A stretch of 64,000 bases of DNA. Origin: Cryptomeria japonica (Eukaryota; Streptophyta; Pinopsida; Cupressales; Cupressaceae). A program made the translations under genes and the position numbers. The notes under the pieces were generated by a model. That model was given only the letters and a program-made list of their open reading frames with translations, was not told where the DNA came from and searched no databases. Shown one piece after another: positions 31,705 through 43,903 of this stretch (position 1 is its first letter; every line of letters starts with the position of its first letter). The stretch covers positions 527,988,291 through 528,052,290 of the forward strand of contig NC_081409.1 of NCBI RefSeq assembly GCF_030272615.1, written 5' to 3'.

Positions 31705-33261
31705 TCAATAGCATAATTTGAGGTGAATCTCATTGATAGGGATTGGCAACACCTCTCCATCCAATTTAGTAAGCTGGAAAGCATTATGTTGTTTGCATTC
31801 TATGATAACATATGGACCATCCCACATAGCATCAAACTTGGTATACCTACCAGGTTTGTTCTTTAACTCATCCAATTTGAAAACAAGATCACCTTGATTA
31901 AATATGTGTGGTATAGCTTTTCTATCAAAGTTTCTCTTCATCTGAGCATGGTGAATTTCTAATTTTTTGTATGCTTCCCTATGAGTTTCTTCTAACTCTA
32001 TAAGCTGAGCAAGCCTAATCTGCATTGGTTGTTCTTTAGGTAACTCAAACTCTTTTACATAATTCAAAGTTGGTAATTCAACTGAAATAGGTAACCTGGC
32101 TTCTTTGCCATAAGTTAAAACATAAGGAGAGTTACATGTTGATCTCTTTGGTGTAATTCTATTAGCCCAAAGGGCTAACTTGAGCTTTTCATGCCATGTT
32201 CTTTGATTCTCAACAATGGTCTTCTTAATGATGTTGATCAAGTTCTTGTTAGTTGATTCAGCTTGTCCATTACCCTGAGCGTAATAATTGGATGAAGTAT
32301 TCAAATATATATTATGCTTAACTAACCAATTTGAAACTCTAATACCAATGAAAGCTAAAGCATTATCATAAATGATTGATTCTGGGGCACCAAACCTGGA
32401 CACTAAGTCTTGATAGAAATTCATAACAGAAGACTCATTAGCTTCTTTCAATGGAACTGCTTCTGTCCACTTTGTGAAATAATTAGTTGCTAGAAGAATC
32501 CATTTGTGACTTGCACTTGAAGGTGGATTAATAGGTCCAATAAAATCAAGCCCCCACTTTGCAAAAGGCTGCTCTACTTCAATTGGTTGCAAAGGCAAGG
32601 CTGCCAGCCTCTGTTTGCCTACAAACAATGAACATTTTTCGCATTTCTTTACCCATGAGTGAGCATCTTTAAATATTTCAGGCCAATAATAACCAACTCT
32701 CATAAATTTTATGGGTGTCGTTCTTGCTGCAAAGTGACCTCCTGTAGGTCCTTCATGAAATTCTTTCAGAACTTTTTCTATATGATCTGGCTCAATGCAT
32801 CTTAATAGAACCTCGTTATAATCTTGTTTGAACAAAATACCATCTATTAAAGCATAAGGAATGTCTTGTAGCCTAAAAGACCTTTGTTTTGATATGTCTA
32901 AGCCTTCTGGACAGTCACTAGTTTGTAAATAATGGGCAATCTGCTGATTCCAAGTGACTGGCAAAGTTGGGGTAGCAGGTTGTTCTTCATTATTAAGCAT
33001 TGTTTCAACTTGTTGCTCCTCCTCTTTACTACTTTTTGTACTTCCAGCAAGTTGTTCACATAAACCCTTGCCTCTAAATAGCTTGGTTACCTTGATAGAG
33101 ATGTCATATTCCATTGCCTTAGTAATCCAACCTGCCCTTTTGTCATTTATGTCTTTGCTGAGCAAAAATTGTTTCACTATATGATGAGCAACCATAAGTT
33201 GAATCTTATTGTTAGAGAGCATGTGTCTAAATTTCTTAAGGATTCTTATTACTGCTAACAC
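31705..33261 (-). pseudogene. gypsy B RNase H tail and integrase
   Basis: Open for 518 codons. The first 60 residues are the end of RNase H and tether (V-L-A-V-I-R-I-L-K-K-F then K-L-F-R-G-K-G-L). Integrase follows: zinc finger H-E-G-P-T-G-G-H and C-E-K-C, catalytic Asp in W-G-L-D-F-I-G-P-I, second Asp in I-I-Y-D-N-A-L-A-F, and Glu in G-Q-A-E-S-T-N-K-N, so the D,D,E set is intact. C-terminal part contains H-I-F-N-Q-G-D-L-V-F-K and W-D-G-P-Y-V-I. It ends at TAG after I-H-L-K-L-C-Y without chromodomain. The frame itself looks able to code, but the upstream breaks make the element a pseudogene. Confidence 0.88.
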
Positions 33262-33487
33262 ATTCTTTTCTACAAATGAGTATCTAGTCTCATAATCATG
33301 TAAAATGTGGCTAAAGAAAGAAACTGGTTGTTCTAAGCCTTCATCATTTTGCTAACACAACATTGCTGAAATAGTATCCTCACTCCCAAAGGCATCTAGA
33401 ATAAAATATTTCTTAAAATTAGGATTAATGAGAGTAGGGGCTGCTGCAATTGCTTCTTTAATCTCTTCAAAAATATTCTTACCTTCC
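33262..33487 (-). pseudogene. gypsy B second RNase H (core)
   Basis: Sits between the RT frame and the integrase frame, with a stop after M-L-C (near 33350). Readable parts are P-T-L-I-N-P-N-F-K-K-Y-F-I-L-D-A-F-G and L-E-Q-P-V-S-F-F-S-H-I-L, typical of the RNase H-like domain after gypsy RT. Confidence 0.75.
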
Positions 33488-34594
33488 TTAGTCCACTGAA
33501 AAAGGAATGTTTTTCTTAAGCATGGTTGTAAGTGGCTGCATCAATGCTGCAATATTAGGAATAAACCTTTTGATAAAGTTAATCCTACCTATGAAACTGT
33601 AGAGTCCCTTCTTATGTGTTGGTAATGGTAATGCAAGTATGGTTGTGATCCTCTCAGTATCTATTGAAATCCCATGCTTAGAAACAATATATCCCAACAA
33701 CTTGCCTTCATGAACAACAAATATGTTCTTCTTGGGATTTAATGAAACTCCATATTCCCTGCATCTCTCAAATACTTGTCTGAGATGGTCAAGATGTTCA
33801 TTAGCCTTTTTAGAAAAAATAGTTACATCATCTAGGTAAACCAAAACAAACTTGTTAATCAGGCCTTGAAATGGCATATCTATTGCACGTTGAAATGTTT
33901 CCCCTGCATTGGTCAGTCCAAATGGCATTTTATTATAAGTCATCGTACCCCACTTGGTGGTACATGTTGTTTTGTATTGATCTTCTTCTTTGACCAGGAT
34001 TTGGTTATATCTTGAATAATCGTCAAGTAATGAGAATCTCTTTGATCTCGATACAACCTGCAAAATTTGCTCCATTAAGGGTAGCAGGTAATGGTCTTTC
34101 AAGGATGCTCTATTTAGATCTCTAAAATCAACACATGATCTCAGTTCACCATTCTTTTTCCTAACGGGAACTAGATTGGATACCCAAGATGTGTGCTTGA
34201 TTGGAAATATGATGTTTCCTTCAATCAGCTTATTTAACTCAACCCTCATAAGATGTTCTAATTTTGGATTAAGAGGCCTTTGTTTCTGCCTTACTAGTTT
34301 TGCATTATCTACCAACTCTATTGTATGCTGGGCTAAATGAGGATCAAATCCTTTCAAATCTTCATACCTCCTTGCAAATATGTCATTGAATTCTTGACAA
34401 AGTTTTACAAAAGCATGTTTTTCTTTAGGGGTACATACCTTGCCAATTTTCAATAGCTTGTCCTTGAATATTTCAACAGGTTCATAATATTCTTCCTTCA
34501 CAAACATGTTGCCTTTATCCTTCTTGACCTGATCATCTGTATTAAAAAAGGATTCAAGGGTTACCAGACCCTTGGGTAGCTTGTTAGTTTTCAA
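33488..34594 (-). pseudogene. gypsy B reverse transcriptase
   Basis: Open for 368 codons. RT landmarks: K-H-T-S-W-V-S-N-L-V-P-V-R-K-K-N-G, S-C-V-D-F-R-D-L-N-R-A-S, F-S-L-L-D-D-Y-S-R-Y-N-Q, M-P-F-G-L-T-N-A-G, catalytic Y-L-D-D in L-V-Y-L-D-D-V-T-I-F-S, and K-L-L-G-Y-I-V-S-K-H-G. All catalytic aspartates are present. It joins the RNase H domain through a frame change at about 33490. It shares the S-L-K-D-H-Y style of gypsy A. Confidence 0.9.
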
Positions 34595-34599
34595 TTGGA

Positions 34600-35249
34600 G
34601 AAAGTGATTTTCATATTGATCATTGAACTTACGCTGATTTCCAACAGAAAACTTAGCTTCTTCAATTAGGAAATTAGTAATCTGCTCATCTAAGTAAAAA
34701 ACCTGCCAATTAATAGTGTTATCTGGAACTGAGGGCCTTACTGCAACTTTAACATAGTATTGTCTATCAATATTTTCTAGTTCTTTTGGAATATTGAACT
34801 AAGCTCCTAAAGAAGCAAGCCTATCTGCTTCTTTATTTTGACTTCTAGGTATGGACAACAGATTAAATGCATCAAAATCTTTAGCTAAATCCACAATTTT
34901 ATGCTTGTACATCTTCAAAACATCATTTTTGGTGACATGGATATTCCTTACTTGGTTCACTGCTAGTTCACTATCACCAAAAACTTATAATTTAACTTTT
35001 TCTGCCTAGCCCATTCTAAGCCATGTGCTAATGATTCATACTCAGCTATATTGTTTGTACAGCTAAAAGAAAATCTAAAAGCAGTGTAGTATCTCATACC
35101 TTCAGGTGAAACTAGCATAACACCACCTCCGGAACCATTTTTACTCTTGAACCATCAAAATAGAGCTGCCAAACCTGATTTCTCTACTGGTCAAGTGAAA
35201 TTTCCTCTTTTCCAAGCTTAGGAATAACAACATCCTCCTCATGAATCAT
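34600..35249 (-). pseudogene. gypsy B first RNase H-like domain (before RT)
   Basis: W-Q-L-Y-F-D-G-S-R-V-K near 35160, C-T-N-N-I-A-E-Y-E-S-L near 35055, then a decayed linker with several stops reaching the RT frame. First catalytic D and the E of N-I-A-E-Y-E are present. As in gypsy A, an RNase H-like domain lies between protease and RT. Confidence 0.75.
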
Positions 35250-36023
35250 TTAAACACCAAGACCTATTTCATCCATGCTGATGAAAGGATCCTCTGCAGT
35301 ATTCTGGGTTGCCCACTCATCCAAATTCAAATCAGGTATGCCTTCAACAAGTGTATCTGGATCCTGGATATGTGGTAACTCCTCATGATCTCTAATGGTA
35401 AGATCTGCATTTACAGGACTTGGGGTATATGGCTCTAAGTGGCAAGTGGCTTGGGGTTTTGACTTAATGGTAACCTTAGTACCATACAGGGTTCTAAAAA
35501 AAAAGTGTGACCAATCAACAGAAAGGTATCCTCCTAATTTTGTTGTGAAATCTCTAGATAGGCAAATAACAAAGTGTGGAGGTAAGTGAGCTATGTACAT
35601 GTCCTGAGGTATTACTAAATTAGGACAAGCATGCAAGGTCAAACCAAGATCTTTTACCAATCCAACTGACTTAACTGTTGTTCCATCTAATTGTACAACT
35701 CCTCTAGAAATAGGCTCATAAATTAGACCAAGTTTATCTGCAAGGTCTTTGGGCATAATTGAACTACTGACTCCTCAGTCTATCAAGCAATTGTGGACTA
35801 GATGGTTTCCAATTATCAATGTTACAAAAAATGGAGGAGGCTTTGGTGTTTGGATTGGCTGATTATTCTTAACTGGGATATCATTAGCTAATGAAACTGT
35901 AGGCTGATCTTTTTTAGGCTCATTAGTCAAGGAAAGATTATCCAATTTGTCTCTCAGCAATTCCTTTTGTCCGAGAATTTGCAATGCATCTATCATTGTC
36001 ATGGAAATAGTGGTTTTTGCCAT
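35250..36023 (-). pseudogene. gypsy B aspartic protease
   Basis: The active site reads C-L-I-D-stop-G-V-S-S-S-I-M-P around 35765-35780; TGA stands where the Ser of D-S-G belongs (one base change from TCA). Upstream 35775-36023 is the linker ending P-P-F-F-V-T-L-I-I-G. Downstream 35250-35756 includes L-A-D-K-L-G-L and V-Q-L-D-G-T-T-V. The C-terminal acidic tail leads to the RNase H-like domain. Confidence 0.75.
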
Positions 36024-37903
36024 AGATTCAACAATATTAATCGGAACACCACTAACCTTTAGCTATACTTTTGGAACAATGGGCTCTGGTTGAGTTGTCT
36101 TTGACTAGGATTGAACTTTCTGTTGTTCTTTAGGTGCTGCAGGTTGTCCTCTTGGTAAAATCTATGCATTCTAGATAGGTGGAGGTGTACTAACAGCTTG
36201 CTGACTTGTAGAAGCTTGTTGTTTTCCTTTATCTAGCTTTTGTCCGGACTTATTTTGTTGTTGTCCATTATTTATAGCTTGTTGTTGATTATTTGCAGCT
36301 TGTTGTCCAATGTCAATAGCATGTTTCTTTGACCTTGTATTTTCTGCAACAGGTGACAAAGGTCTATTTTGTGCTTGCAGATGATTAACTCCACAAAGTT
36401 CCTCACCTTGCCAATTCATCATAGCCACCTTAGGACCTTCTGGTTCCTCATTTATACTTGCATCCTGATAAGACATGTTATTCTGAACCATCAAATCTTG
36501 TGATTGAGAATTCATTGCATTTTGGCATGATGCTTGATTATGAGGTTGTTGGCAAGCAAAACACCACTCTTGTGCCATATTGTTCTGAGCAGGAACAATT
36601 TCTTTAGAATTGCTATTAGTATTCTAATTATACTGTTGTTTTTGCCTATTATTGTAGTTCCTCCTTTGATTCTGAGCATCAACTTGGCAGTTAGGCCTAT
36701 TGGGTTGATAAGGAGCTTGATATGGGGCTTGATACCTTTGATTTTGGTTCTGATTTTTCTTGAGGCTCACCAATTCATTGCCAAAATTTTGCATAGTTTG
36801 CTAGATTAGTTGAGTAGCTTCAACATTCTTTATAAACATCTCTTGTAATGTTTGTAGTTTCTTTGATGATTCTGCTAAAACACTATTTTGAACATAATTT
36901 TGAAAACCTACTGCTAGAACAGTAGGTATTGCAGCTATAGGGGGTACTTGTATAGGCATCAATGGTTGTATATTAGGAAAAATAGGCATAGGAGGCCTAG
37001 GGGCAATTTTACTAGCTTGTATAAGGTTTTTTTTTGCTCTAATAGATATATCATAAGTTGCTGGTAATGTAACCCCAACCATAGATTGAATCATAACAAC
37101 AATATCACTATTTAAAGCTCTCAAATAATATAAAAATGCATGTTCAGGAGAGGGTTTTACCATTGTAGGAATTCTACTCTAGGTTCGCTCAAAATGGTAA
37201 TCAAAATCAATATCTTCTATTGCGGTCCCCTCTTGATAGTGGTCATTTTCTTAACCAATGATAGGTGATCCAATTTATCTGCAAACTACTTTATTAGCTT
37301 ATCACTCAAATCATCCCAATCAGTAATTGAATTAACTTGCAAACCCCTGGACCATTGTAGTGCTTTGCCTTTGAATGATGCTGCCAGTAGCCTGAGTGCT
37401 ACGTCCTCTTAGGTTATATGGTGAACTTCACATAGAGATGTTATATCCCTTATGTGCTCTGTGGGTGTAACGTGGTCTTCACTAGTGAAACTAGGAAGAC
37501 TTTTTAGAGCTGCTCCTGGTATAGGATCATGTAGGGTCAAATTCAAAGGGTTGCCTCCATTGAAGGGTACAAAAGCATGTGGTCTTGGTACGACCATTGC
37601 AAATACTGGAAGATTTACTGGTGGATTTTGGGCAATAGATGGCTTAATTGGAGTAGTTACAAAAAGAGGATTTATGCGGGTAGCAAAATTGGGTTGAGAA
37701 TTATTAGGTGGAGGAGAAGAATTAGATAGAAGATTAGAATCTGGAGTTTCAAGAAATACTTCAACTAGCAAACTTTCTAGAAACTCAACTGCTAAATTTG
37801 TTTCTTTTTCTATCTTTTTCGTTATCTGTGACCTTCTCTATGATGGTGGTAGCTCAATATGCTCAACTGGATCCTCACTCTGTCTGGTTCGATACTTTTT
37901 CAT
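36024..37903 (-). pseudogene. gypsy B gag
   Basis: Starts with ATG at 37903 (M-K-K-Y-R-T-R-Q-S). Capsid-like region includes F-N-G-G-N-P-L-N-L and L-R-L-L-A-A-S-F-K-G-K-A-L-Q-W-S (about 37370-37330), the usual plant gypsy retrotrans_gag signature. Pro/Gln-rich linker follows, then one zinc knuckle C-F-A-C-Q-Q-P-H-N-Q-A-S-C near 36520-36560 (C-x2-C-x3-H-x4-C, one residue short between second Cys and His). A Gln-rich tail precedes the protease. Interrupted by several stops and at least one frame change near 37200. Confidence 0.8.
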
Positions 37904-38073
37904 ATGTTGTTAAGACCTGTTCTGCACATAAAATCAGAAAATAGAATCGCCAAGTACTTAGAAAAAATAACCTCAATAGACTAAAATATTGTTTTCAATA
38001 CCAAAATAACAACAAAATGGATTTTCTTTGAGCTATGATAGCTCAAATATGTCCCACCAGGCGTGCCAAAAAT
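37904..38073 (-). other. gypsy B leader with primer binding site
   Basis: On the minus strand the LTR ends at 38074, then five bases, then TGGCACGCCTGGTGGGAC (38068-38051), a PBS starting with the obligatory TGG. I could not name the tRNA. The rest is an A/T-rich leader before the gag ATG. Confidence 0.7.
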
Positions 38074-41000
38074 TGTTGTCACTAAGGATTGCACCCATGA
38101 TGCTAAGTTCAAAAATAAGCAATCCTGTGAAACATGGAAACACCTTCAAGCCTATGGGTTGCTCAAAGTGAAGGTGAATCTCCGAAAATCAGGTTGGCTT
38201 CCTATTTCATGAATCTCTTGTAAATACTAGTGATAATAAAAGGGATAGAAAGGGATAGAAAGCTTTGTATGTAATGAAAATCTATTCTAATGAAGGTGAT
38301 GCACCAAATATCTTATCTGAGATCTGCAACCTGCCTAACTCACAAAATCTTCAACAAATGACCTTGATTGATTCACAACTCAACTGAACATGTAGGTGCA
38401 TAAACATTTCCTAGAAAGAGATGAATTTAATGCATGCATGAAGGAAAACAACAAGTTTTCATAGCTTCAAGCAATTAAAATCAACTAACACAAACTAGAA
38501 CCTGCAACTAACATGTATCTCCTTGCACCACAAATTGATTGAATGAGACAAATTAGAGGATAAAAATCACAAGATATTATCAATTCATTCATTCACTAGA
38601 TAATAGAAGAAGTGCCAAGAAGGAAATCTACTGCTATATTGCTGAAAAATAAAGGACAGTTGCTGTTACAAAACTCAAATATTGTTGAGCTACAATGCCT
38701 TTTTGCAATAGTGTGTATGAAAAAAAGAAAAGAACCAGAGGTAAAAAAGAAGGAGAGAAGGAATATATAGAAATCATGATGAATCCCCCATCAAAAACCC
38801 TAAAATCACTGCATGAGAAAAGCCTTGGGTGAATCTGCCCTAAAAATGGCATAAAAACTCATGCAAAATCTGTAAAATAATAATCTTTACTGCTCAAAAG
38901 GACTACCACTGATCCTCTTGTTTGAAAATCTGCATATCTAAATGTGAAAAATAGTTATCCCCATGTGAAAGTTGCATGATGAATTGAACTGTGACTATAT
39001 TAAAAAGAAATCCCACTGAGAAAATATTATGCATTGTCTGATAACTACTCTCCATGTTGAAACTTCTGTTTAAAAATGGTTGTGGAAATGATCTTCCTAT
39101 TTCGTGGGCTTTCCAATGGTATGTAACACTTGCATATTCAGACAAGCATCTGCATTAATCTTTCATGTAGAAATCATCTCCTTGCTTGGCGGGCTTTTCA
39201 CTGCTCAAACAACTAGTTCTGAGTCCATCATGCAATTTTTTATTATTTCCAGCCACTGGATCGCCTACATTGACCATGGCCGCTTGCATTTAATTTTTTC
39301 ATTTACTTCTTAGCGGGCCCCACCGTTTGTTGCCAAATTTGCATGATTATCCATCGAGCAGTTTCCCACTGTGGTATGGCGACTACCATCTGATCTGTTG
39401 GGAACCTGCTTGCTTTTTAGTCTGCTTGTTTTCTTTTATCTCTCCATCTTAGGCCCATGGGAAATGAGTGATGATAATGAACTTTGAACCATTGAACCAT
39501 TTTGAAATGGTGAACCACTTTGAACCGGTGAACCACTTTGAAGTTCAAGTTCAAGGTTGACTTAGACATCCGCTCATCTATAGAATTTTTCCACATGTCA
39601 GCCTCTGATTTGCTCACGGGTCCACTTTGTCTTCCATCTAGACCTAGACCCACCTTGTCGCCAAGTTGCATCGATAAATGGGCGAGCAACTTTTCCTTGT
39701 GACTTAGTGACCACCGTCGGATCTGTCCACCCAACCATTGGATGTGATCAATATTCTCAATCTTTACTCTTGGTCTTCTCATGGTTCTTCATCTTCTCTC
39801 TACCATGTGGCGCATCCTCATTCATTTTGAGCCCACCTGGATGACCACATCATTAGTCACCAACTTGCATGAGATAACCAGCGAGCATTTTTACCTTGCG
39901 GTATAGCAATGACCATTGATCAAACCTCAAACTATTCGATCTTTAACCTCTTAGCCGCTCACCTCCCCTTTTCCTTTTCTACACGTGCTTTGTCACCAAG
40001 TCTCTATGATAACCAATGAGCAACTTTCTATAGCGGTATAGTGATAGCCCTTAGATCTTTCAAACTACCATTGATCTTCTCTTAATTTGCTCCACCTTTA
40101 ACCCTAACTGATCTTTTCTCTTGTGTCGCGTGTCAATATGTGTCACCCACTGATTGGCTCATGAGATCCGCCTGGGAACCACCTGTCTGTCATGCCTACC
40201 ATGCATCCTGCTCTGTCAGATCTCATTCTTTCGGCCAAAGTATTCCTTCGAAGAGCCGCTTATTGGTCTCATCAAACCTACAGTTTTATCGATATTATTA
40301 TGTCGATGAAACTGACCCTTCGGTAAAACTTTTTTGGGACTCATCGTGGCCAAGGTCTTCTCGATGTCGCCCATCCGTGCCATGTCACCAGCCACTAGAC
40401 TGCCACATATCTGCCACCTTTCCTTGGTCTTATACTCTCCATTCTGCCATGTCATCAGTCACCAAGTCACGGGATAACCCGATGTGCAGCTTTCCATTGC
40501 ACCTTAGTGACAGCCATTGGATCACTTGCATCACCATTGATCTTTCTTCAACTTGCTCGCTCTTTAGTCTCTTCCTGCCAACCGGTCACAAAATTAGGAT
40601 GCCTTGAGATGCGTGTGCATGAGGTCCAGTAGGCCACAAGCTACCTCTTCTTGCCAAAAGCTCGTAAGCTTTGACATTATAGTTATATGTGGCCTTATAT
40701 TTAAATGTGATAAACTCCCTCTGCGCGACCAATGTGGGATAAAAGGTCTTCCTTCCTGGCAACTGAAACCACTTGGAAACTCTAAGGCCTTTTAAAACCC
40801 TCTTTGGCGCCCAAGTAAAAGCTTTACATAGGCTGATTGTATTTTGCTGAGTTTCTTTTGGCCTTAAGGTTTTAATAGCCATGCCATTTCATCTGCAATG
40901 GAGCAAAATATCTCTGTGATCTACAACATGTTGAGCTCAACCCTCGTGGGAGCCACATTTTAACCCACATGTTGTCTTACTTTCCTGTATCTGCACATGA

Positions 41001-41121
41001 AGCAAACAAGTTAGAAACAATAGTGCATTTCTTCTTGGTTCATGATTTGATGTTTTCAGAATGAACGAATGCAAGGCTTCATTAGGGCACCAAAATTGGC
41101 ATGTGCAAAAATTTTGTAATA
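38074..41121 (-). repeat. gypsy B 5' LTR
   Basis: 3048 bp, from TGTTGTCACTAAGG on the plus strand to TTTTGTAATA (decayed GGTAACA). Partner of the split left LTR. Followed by the duplication GAACC. Confidence 0.88.
39480..39545. repeat. 18-bp minisatellite in the gypsy B 5' LTR
   Basis: Same repeat as at 29687-29770 with one unit fewer. Confidence 0.75.
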
Positions 41122-41126
41122 GAACC

Positions 41127-42295
41127 AAAGTTAGTGGATTTGATGAAAGAAACCCATGGGGAAGAAATCTTAGAGACCATGAAAGATACCTCTCCATTAG
41201 AGGCAGCCACTTTGACTATGCACTCTACAATGTTTACCATGGATGTAGTGAAACACATATAAGAAAAAATCGCTAAACTGGAGGAGGACATAAAGATATG
41301 AATGATGAAATAAATAGGTTGTATATTGAAAACACCATGTTGAAAGAAAAGGTGGAGAAACAACCTAAGAATTAGAGTAGGGCTATTGTTATGTATAAGC
41401 ATGCTCCATCAAAGACAATTGATAGAGTTGAAGATAACAAAGAATGAAGTGAAGAAAATTAAAAATATGAGAAAGAGATACATGATATGAGGGTAGCCTA
41501 TGAGGAGATCCTATAAAGAATGCCACAACAAACCTTGGATACTTTTGAACAAATTGTGTCACACATGGTGAAGCTTATACTTAACAATTTGGAAGAAGTA
41601 TATTGAAGTTATGAGACTTTTGAAGATGATAGAAGTGTTTAAAAAATATAGGCCCAAACTAGAGAACTTATCAAAAAGGTGGCAACCGACATACATCACT
41701 TTGGTTACTTTATGTAGAGTAACTAAGGATACTGAGTGAATGATGCATACCATCAATGAAGGACTCAAGAATGACATAAATGAGGAGCACAAAGTAAGAG
41801 CCTAAATTTATTCCTTCCACACATTTCAATATTGGACTATCCCTTCCATCATAGACAAGGACAAACACCTTTGGGACTTCAATGATTGGAAGAGTGGCTT
41901 TAGCTAGATGGTGTAGAAGATCGTTGCACATTGATGGAGGAGAAAAATATCGGTGTTAAGTGCTTTAATGTGTTCCAAGATAGGATTATCACTTTAGATA
42001 TTGGTTATGCCATGTTTGTTGCCAAAGTTTGGACTTTAACTAACAAGACATGGAAGGATCATTTGATGAACATGCCTATCATCTTGAACTTTCAGTGGCC
42101 TAGTGACTATGAAGTGTACTAGTGGGAGAGTACTTATTTGAAGGATCCTGACAATTAAGAAAATAGAGTGTCATCTAGTAAATGAGAGAACTACCCAACT
42201 AAAAGTATCGCCTTTCTAGACCTAGTGGTCACGGGTTATAACTTGTAGCATCTTGACAACAAGCTAGTTTACATTCTTCAGCTAATTTAAAATCA
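41127..42295 (+). pseudogene. long unassigned ORF, C-terminal part
   Basis: Resumes in frame after gypsy B: T-H-K-P joins K-L-V-D-L-M-K-E-T-H-G-E-E-I-L when one 5-bp target copy is removed. Coiled coil follows (A-K-L-E-E-D-I-K, N-T-M-L-K-E-K-V-E-K-Q). After many stops an open stretch near 41931-42122 reads K-T-W-K-D-H-L-M-N-M and F-Q-W-P-S-D-Y-E-V-Y. It fades at about 42295. The whole ORF therefore had an N-terminal globular part, an acidic linker, a coiled coil and a C-terminal globular tail, unlike Gag or Pol. Function unknown. Confidence 0.5.
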
Positions 42296-43434
42296 TATTT
42301 CATCATGTTCATGTTTTCTTGTTAATGCAAAACATTTCTTAATCCTTTTATTATAAGTTGTTATGAAAAGATACATTGTAATGGTGTGAATCTTGTCGCT
42401 TCTCCCCATTTTGTATAGAAGGGAGAAACCAAGACTGATAAAAGATATAAGAAGGAAGATATAGAAAAATGGGGAAAATAGGACAATACTACACAAAATT
42501 TTGTATCTTATTACCGTGGCGAATATAATACATAATCTAAAGTTTCTAGCTCAATTATTTATTGATTATTAAAGAGAAAATAGTGTGTGACTGTCTCCAA
42601 TTTCTTTTCCTTCTTATATGTTTAAATCAATCATCAAGGATAATTAGACTGATTTGTCAAAGTAGCTTTTATTGTTTTGTGTGATTTAATTGATTAGGTT
42701 CTATCAAGCAGAACTAAAAATCCATTTCATTAAATTACAACAATTTGAAGATAGTAATTGGATTAACAATAAGAGTCATACAATATTACATACTTGCATG
42801 TTTATACAAGGTATAAACGCTAATAATGCCAAATAATTTGAATAGGATCAGAAATAGGATTAAATGACTCTGTAACCCGAAATGAGGCACTGATCATTGA
42901 TATACAGAAGAATTTTATTTGAAGTCGTAGTTTTAGTTTGCTTGTTTTTTGGAGAAATAAGATAGAGGTAGGAGAAGGAGTATTCACTCTGTGTGTTTGT
43001 GTTGTACTGAGTGAATCTCGAACAAGAATCAAGAGAAATTATAGATCTGTTGAATCTCAAGGTACACCCACCAAGGTCTTGCAGAGCTTGAAGAGAAGAA
43101 GATATCTCTTTATAAGATAATCTTGTTCATTGTCCAAATCAGTTGGTAAACCCGATCATAGAACTTAGCACATTCTTAGGGTTTTCCAATCTATTGATTT
43201 GGGAGCCAACAACCTCAACCAGTGTTTATATATTGAGAATTAGCATTATTCATGGCTTTTCCCTTCTTGGGTTTTCCACATAAATTCTAGTGTTTCTTGT
43301 GCCTAATCTATTTTATGTATATGTTTTCATGCTTTATCAATTCTGCTAATTGCTTTGGATCTGTTAATTAAGTCTAAAATAAAATTGTATCGTCAACTAA
43401 TTCACCCCCTTCTCAGTTCCCTGGATATTCAACA
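42296..43434 (+). other. non-coding; its right part looks like an LTR 3' end
   Basis: No supported gene. Near the end it has GGGTTTTCCACATAAAT, then TAATTCACCCCCTTCTCAGT (43398-43417) and GGATATTCAACA (43423-43434), the layout seen at the 3' ends of other copia-type LTRs here. I could not find the matching start or a target duplication, so its extent is unknown. Confidence 0.4.
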
Positions 43435-43903
43435 AACATTTTAATATTATATTACAATTATTTAATATTGGGGAAAGAGATTTAAAAAATGAAAATTTAA
43501 TACTCAATATTAAATGAGGGCTCATTAGCATTGTGTTCACATGGTTTTACTTTACCACTAGTTGTATTTTGTGTGAGATTGAGTTTATAAAAGAGAGCAC
43601 ATGTTTAGTGGTTAAGGTTAGCTGGTGGTTTTGGGTTGTCATTGTATTGAGTCCTTTGAAGGGTCGCATTTGTGAAGCATGGCATGATATGTGTGGATTC
43701 ATGTTTGGACACATGGGAATGCATCAGAGGGCTTGATGGTTCAAGAGTATTCATTGTAACTATATAATTTAATTGTATTTCTTTAAGGTTGAATAATACA
43801 ATAGAGTATGGATAAAAACAATTTTTTAAGCTCTACTAATATTTCTTAAAGAATTAGACTATTAATTACAAGGCAATAATATAATAGCGAAAAAGCTCTG
43901 CTA
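43435..43903. other. AT-rich stretch, nothing recognised
   Basis: No ORF, repeat or motif I can support. It may include the 5' untranslated part of the LINE that follows. Confidence 0.4.

Larger units (their letters stand above)
10581..41121 (-). mobile_element. Ty3/gypsy retrotransposon B, long LTRs, with nested insertions
   Basis: Full-length minus-strand element. The 5' LTR is on the right (38074-41121) and the 3' LTR on the left (10581-10611 plus 28323-31349, split by a nested element). Internal order on the minus strand: PBS, gag, protease, RNase H-like, RT, RNase H, integrase. LTR ends are TGTT...AACA in element orientation, with the outer copies decayed to TA ends. Flanking 5-bp duplication AAACC (10576-10580) and GAACC (41122-41126). 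Un-nested length is about 12.8 kb. The interrupted host ORF is in frame across it. Confidence 0.9.

Noticed and set aside
38051-38068. Naming the tRNA primer for gypsy B
   Set aside because: The site begins with TGG, as required, but I could not match the rest to a tRNA from memory with confidence.
42296-43434. Calling this stretch a complete solo LTR or the 3' LTR of gypsy A
   Set aside because: Only the 3' end pattern is convincing; no matching LTR start, partner or target duplication was found.
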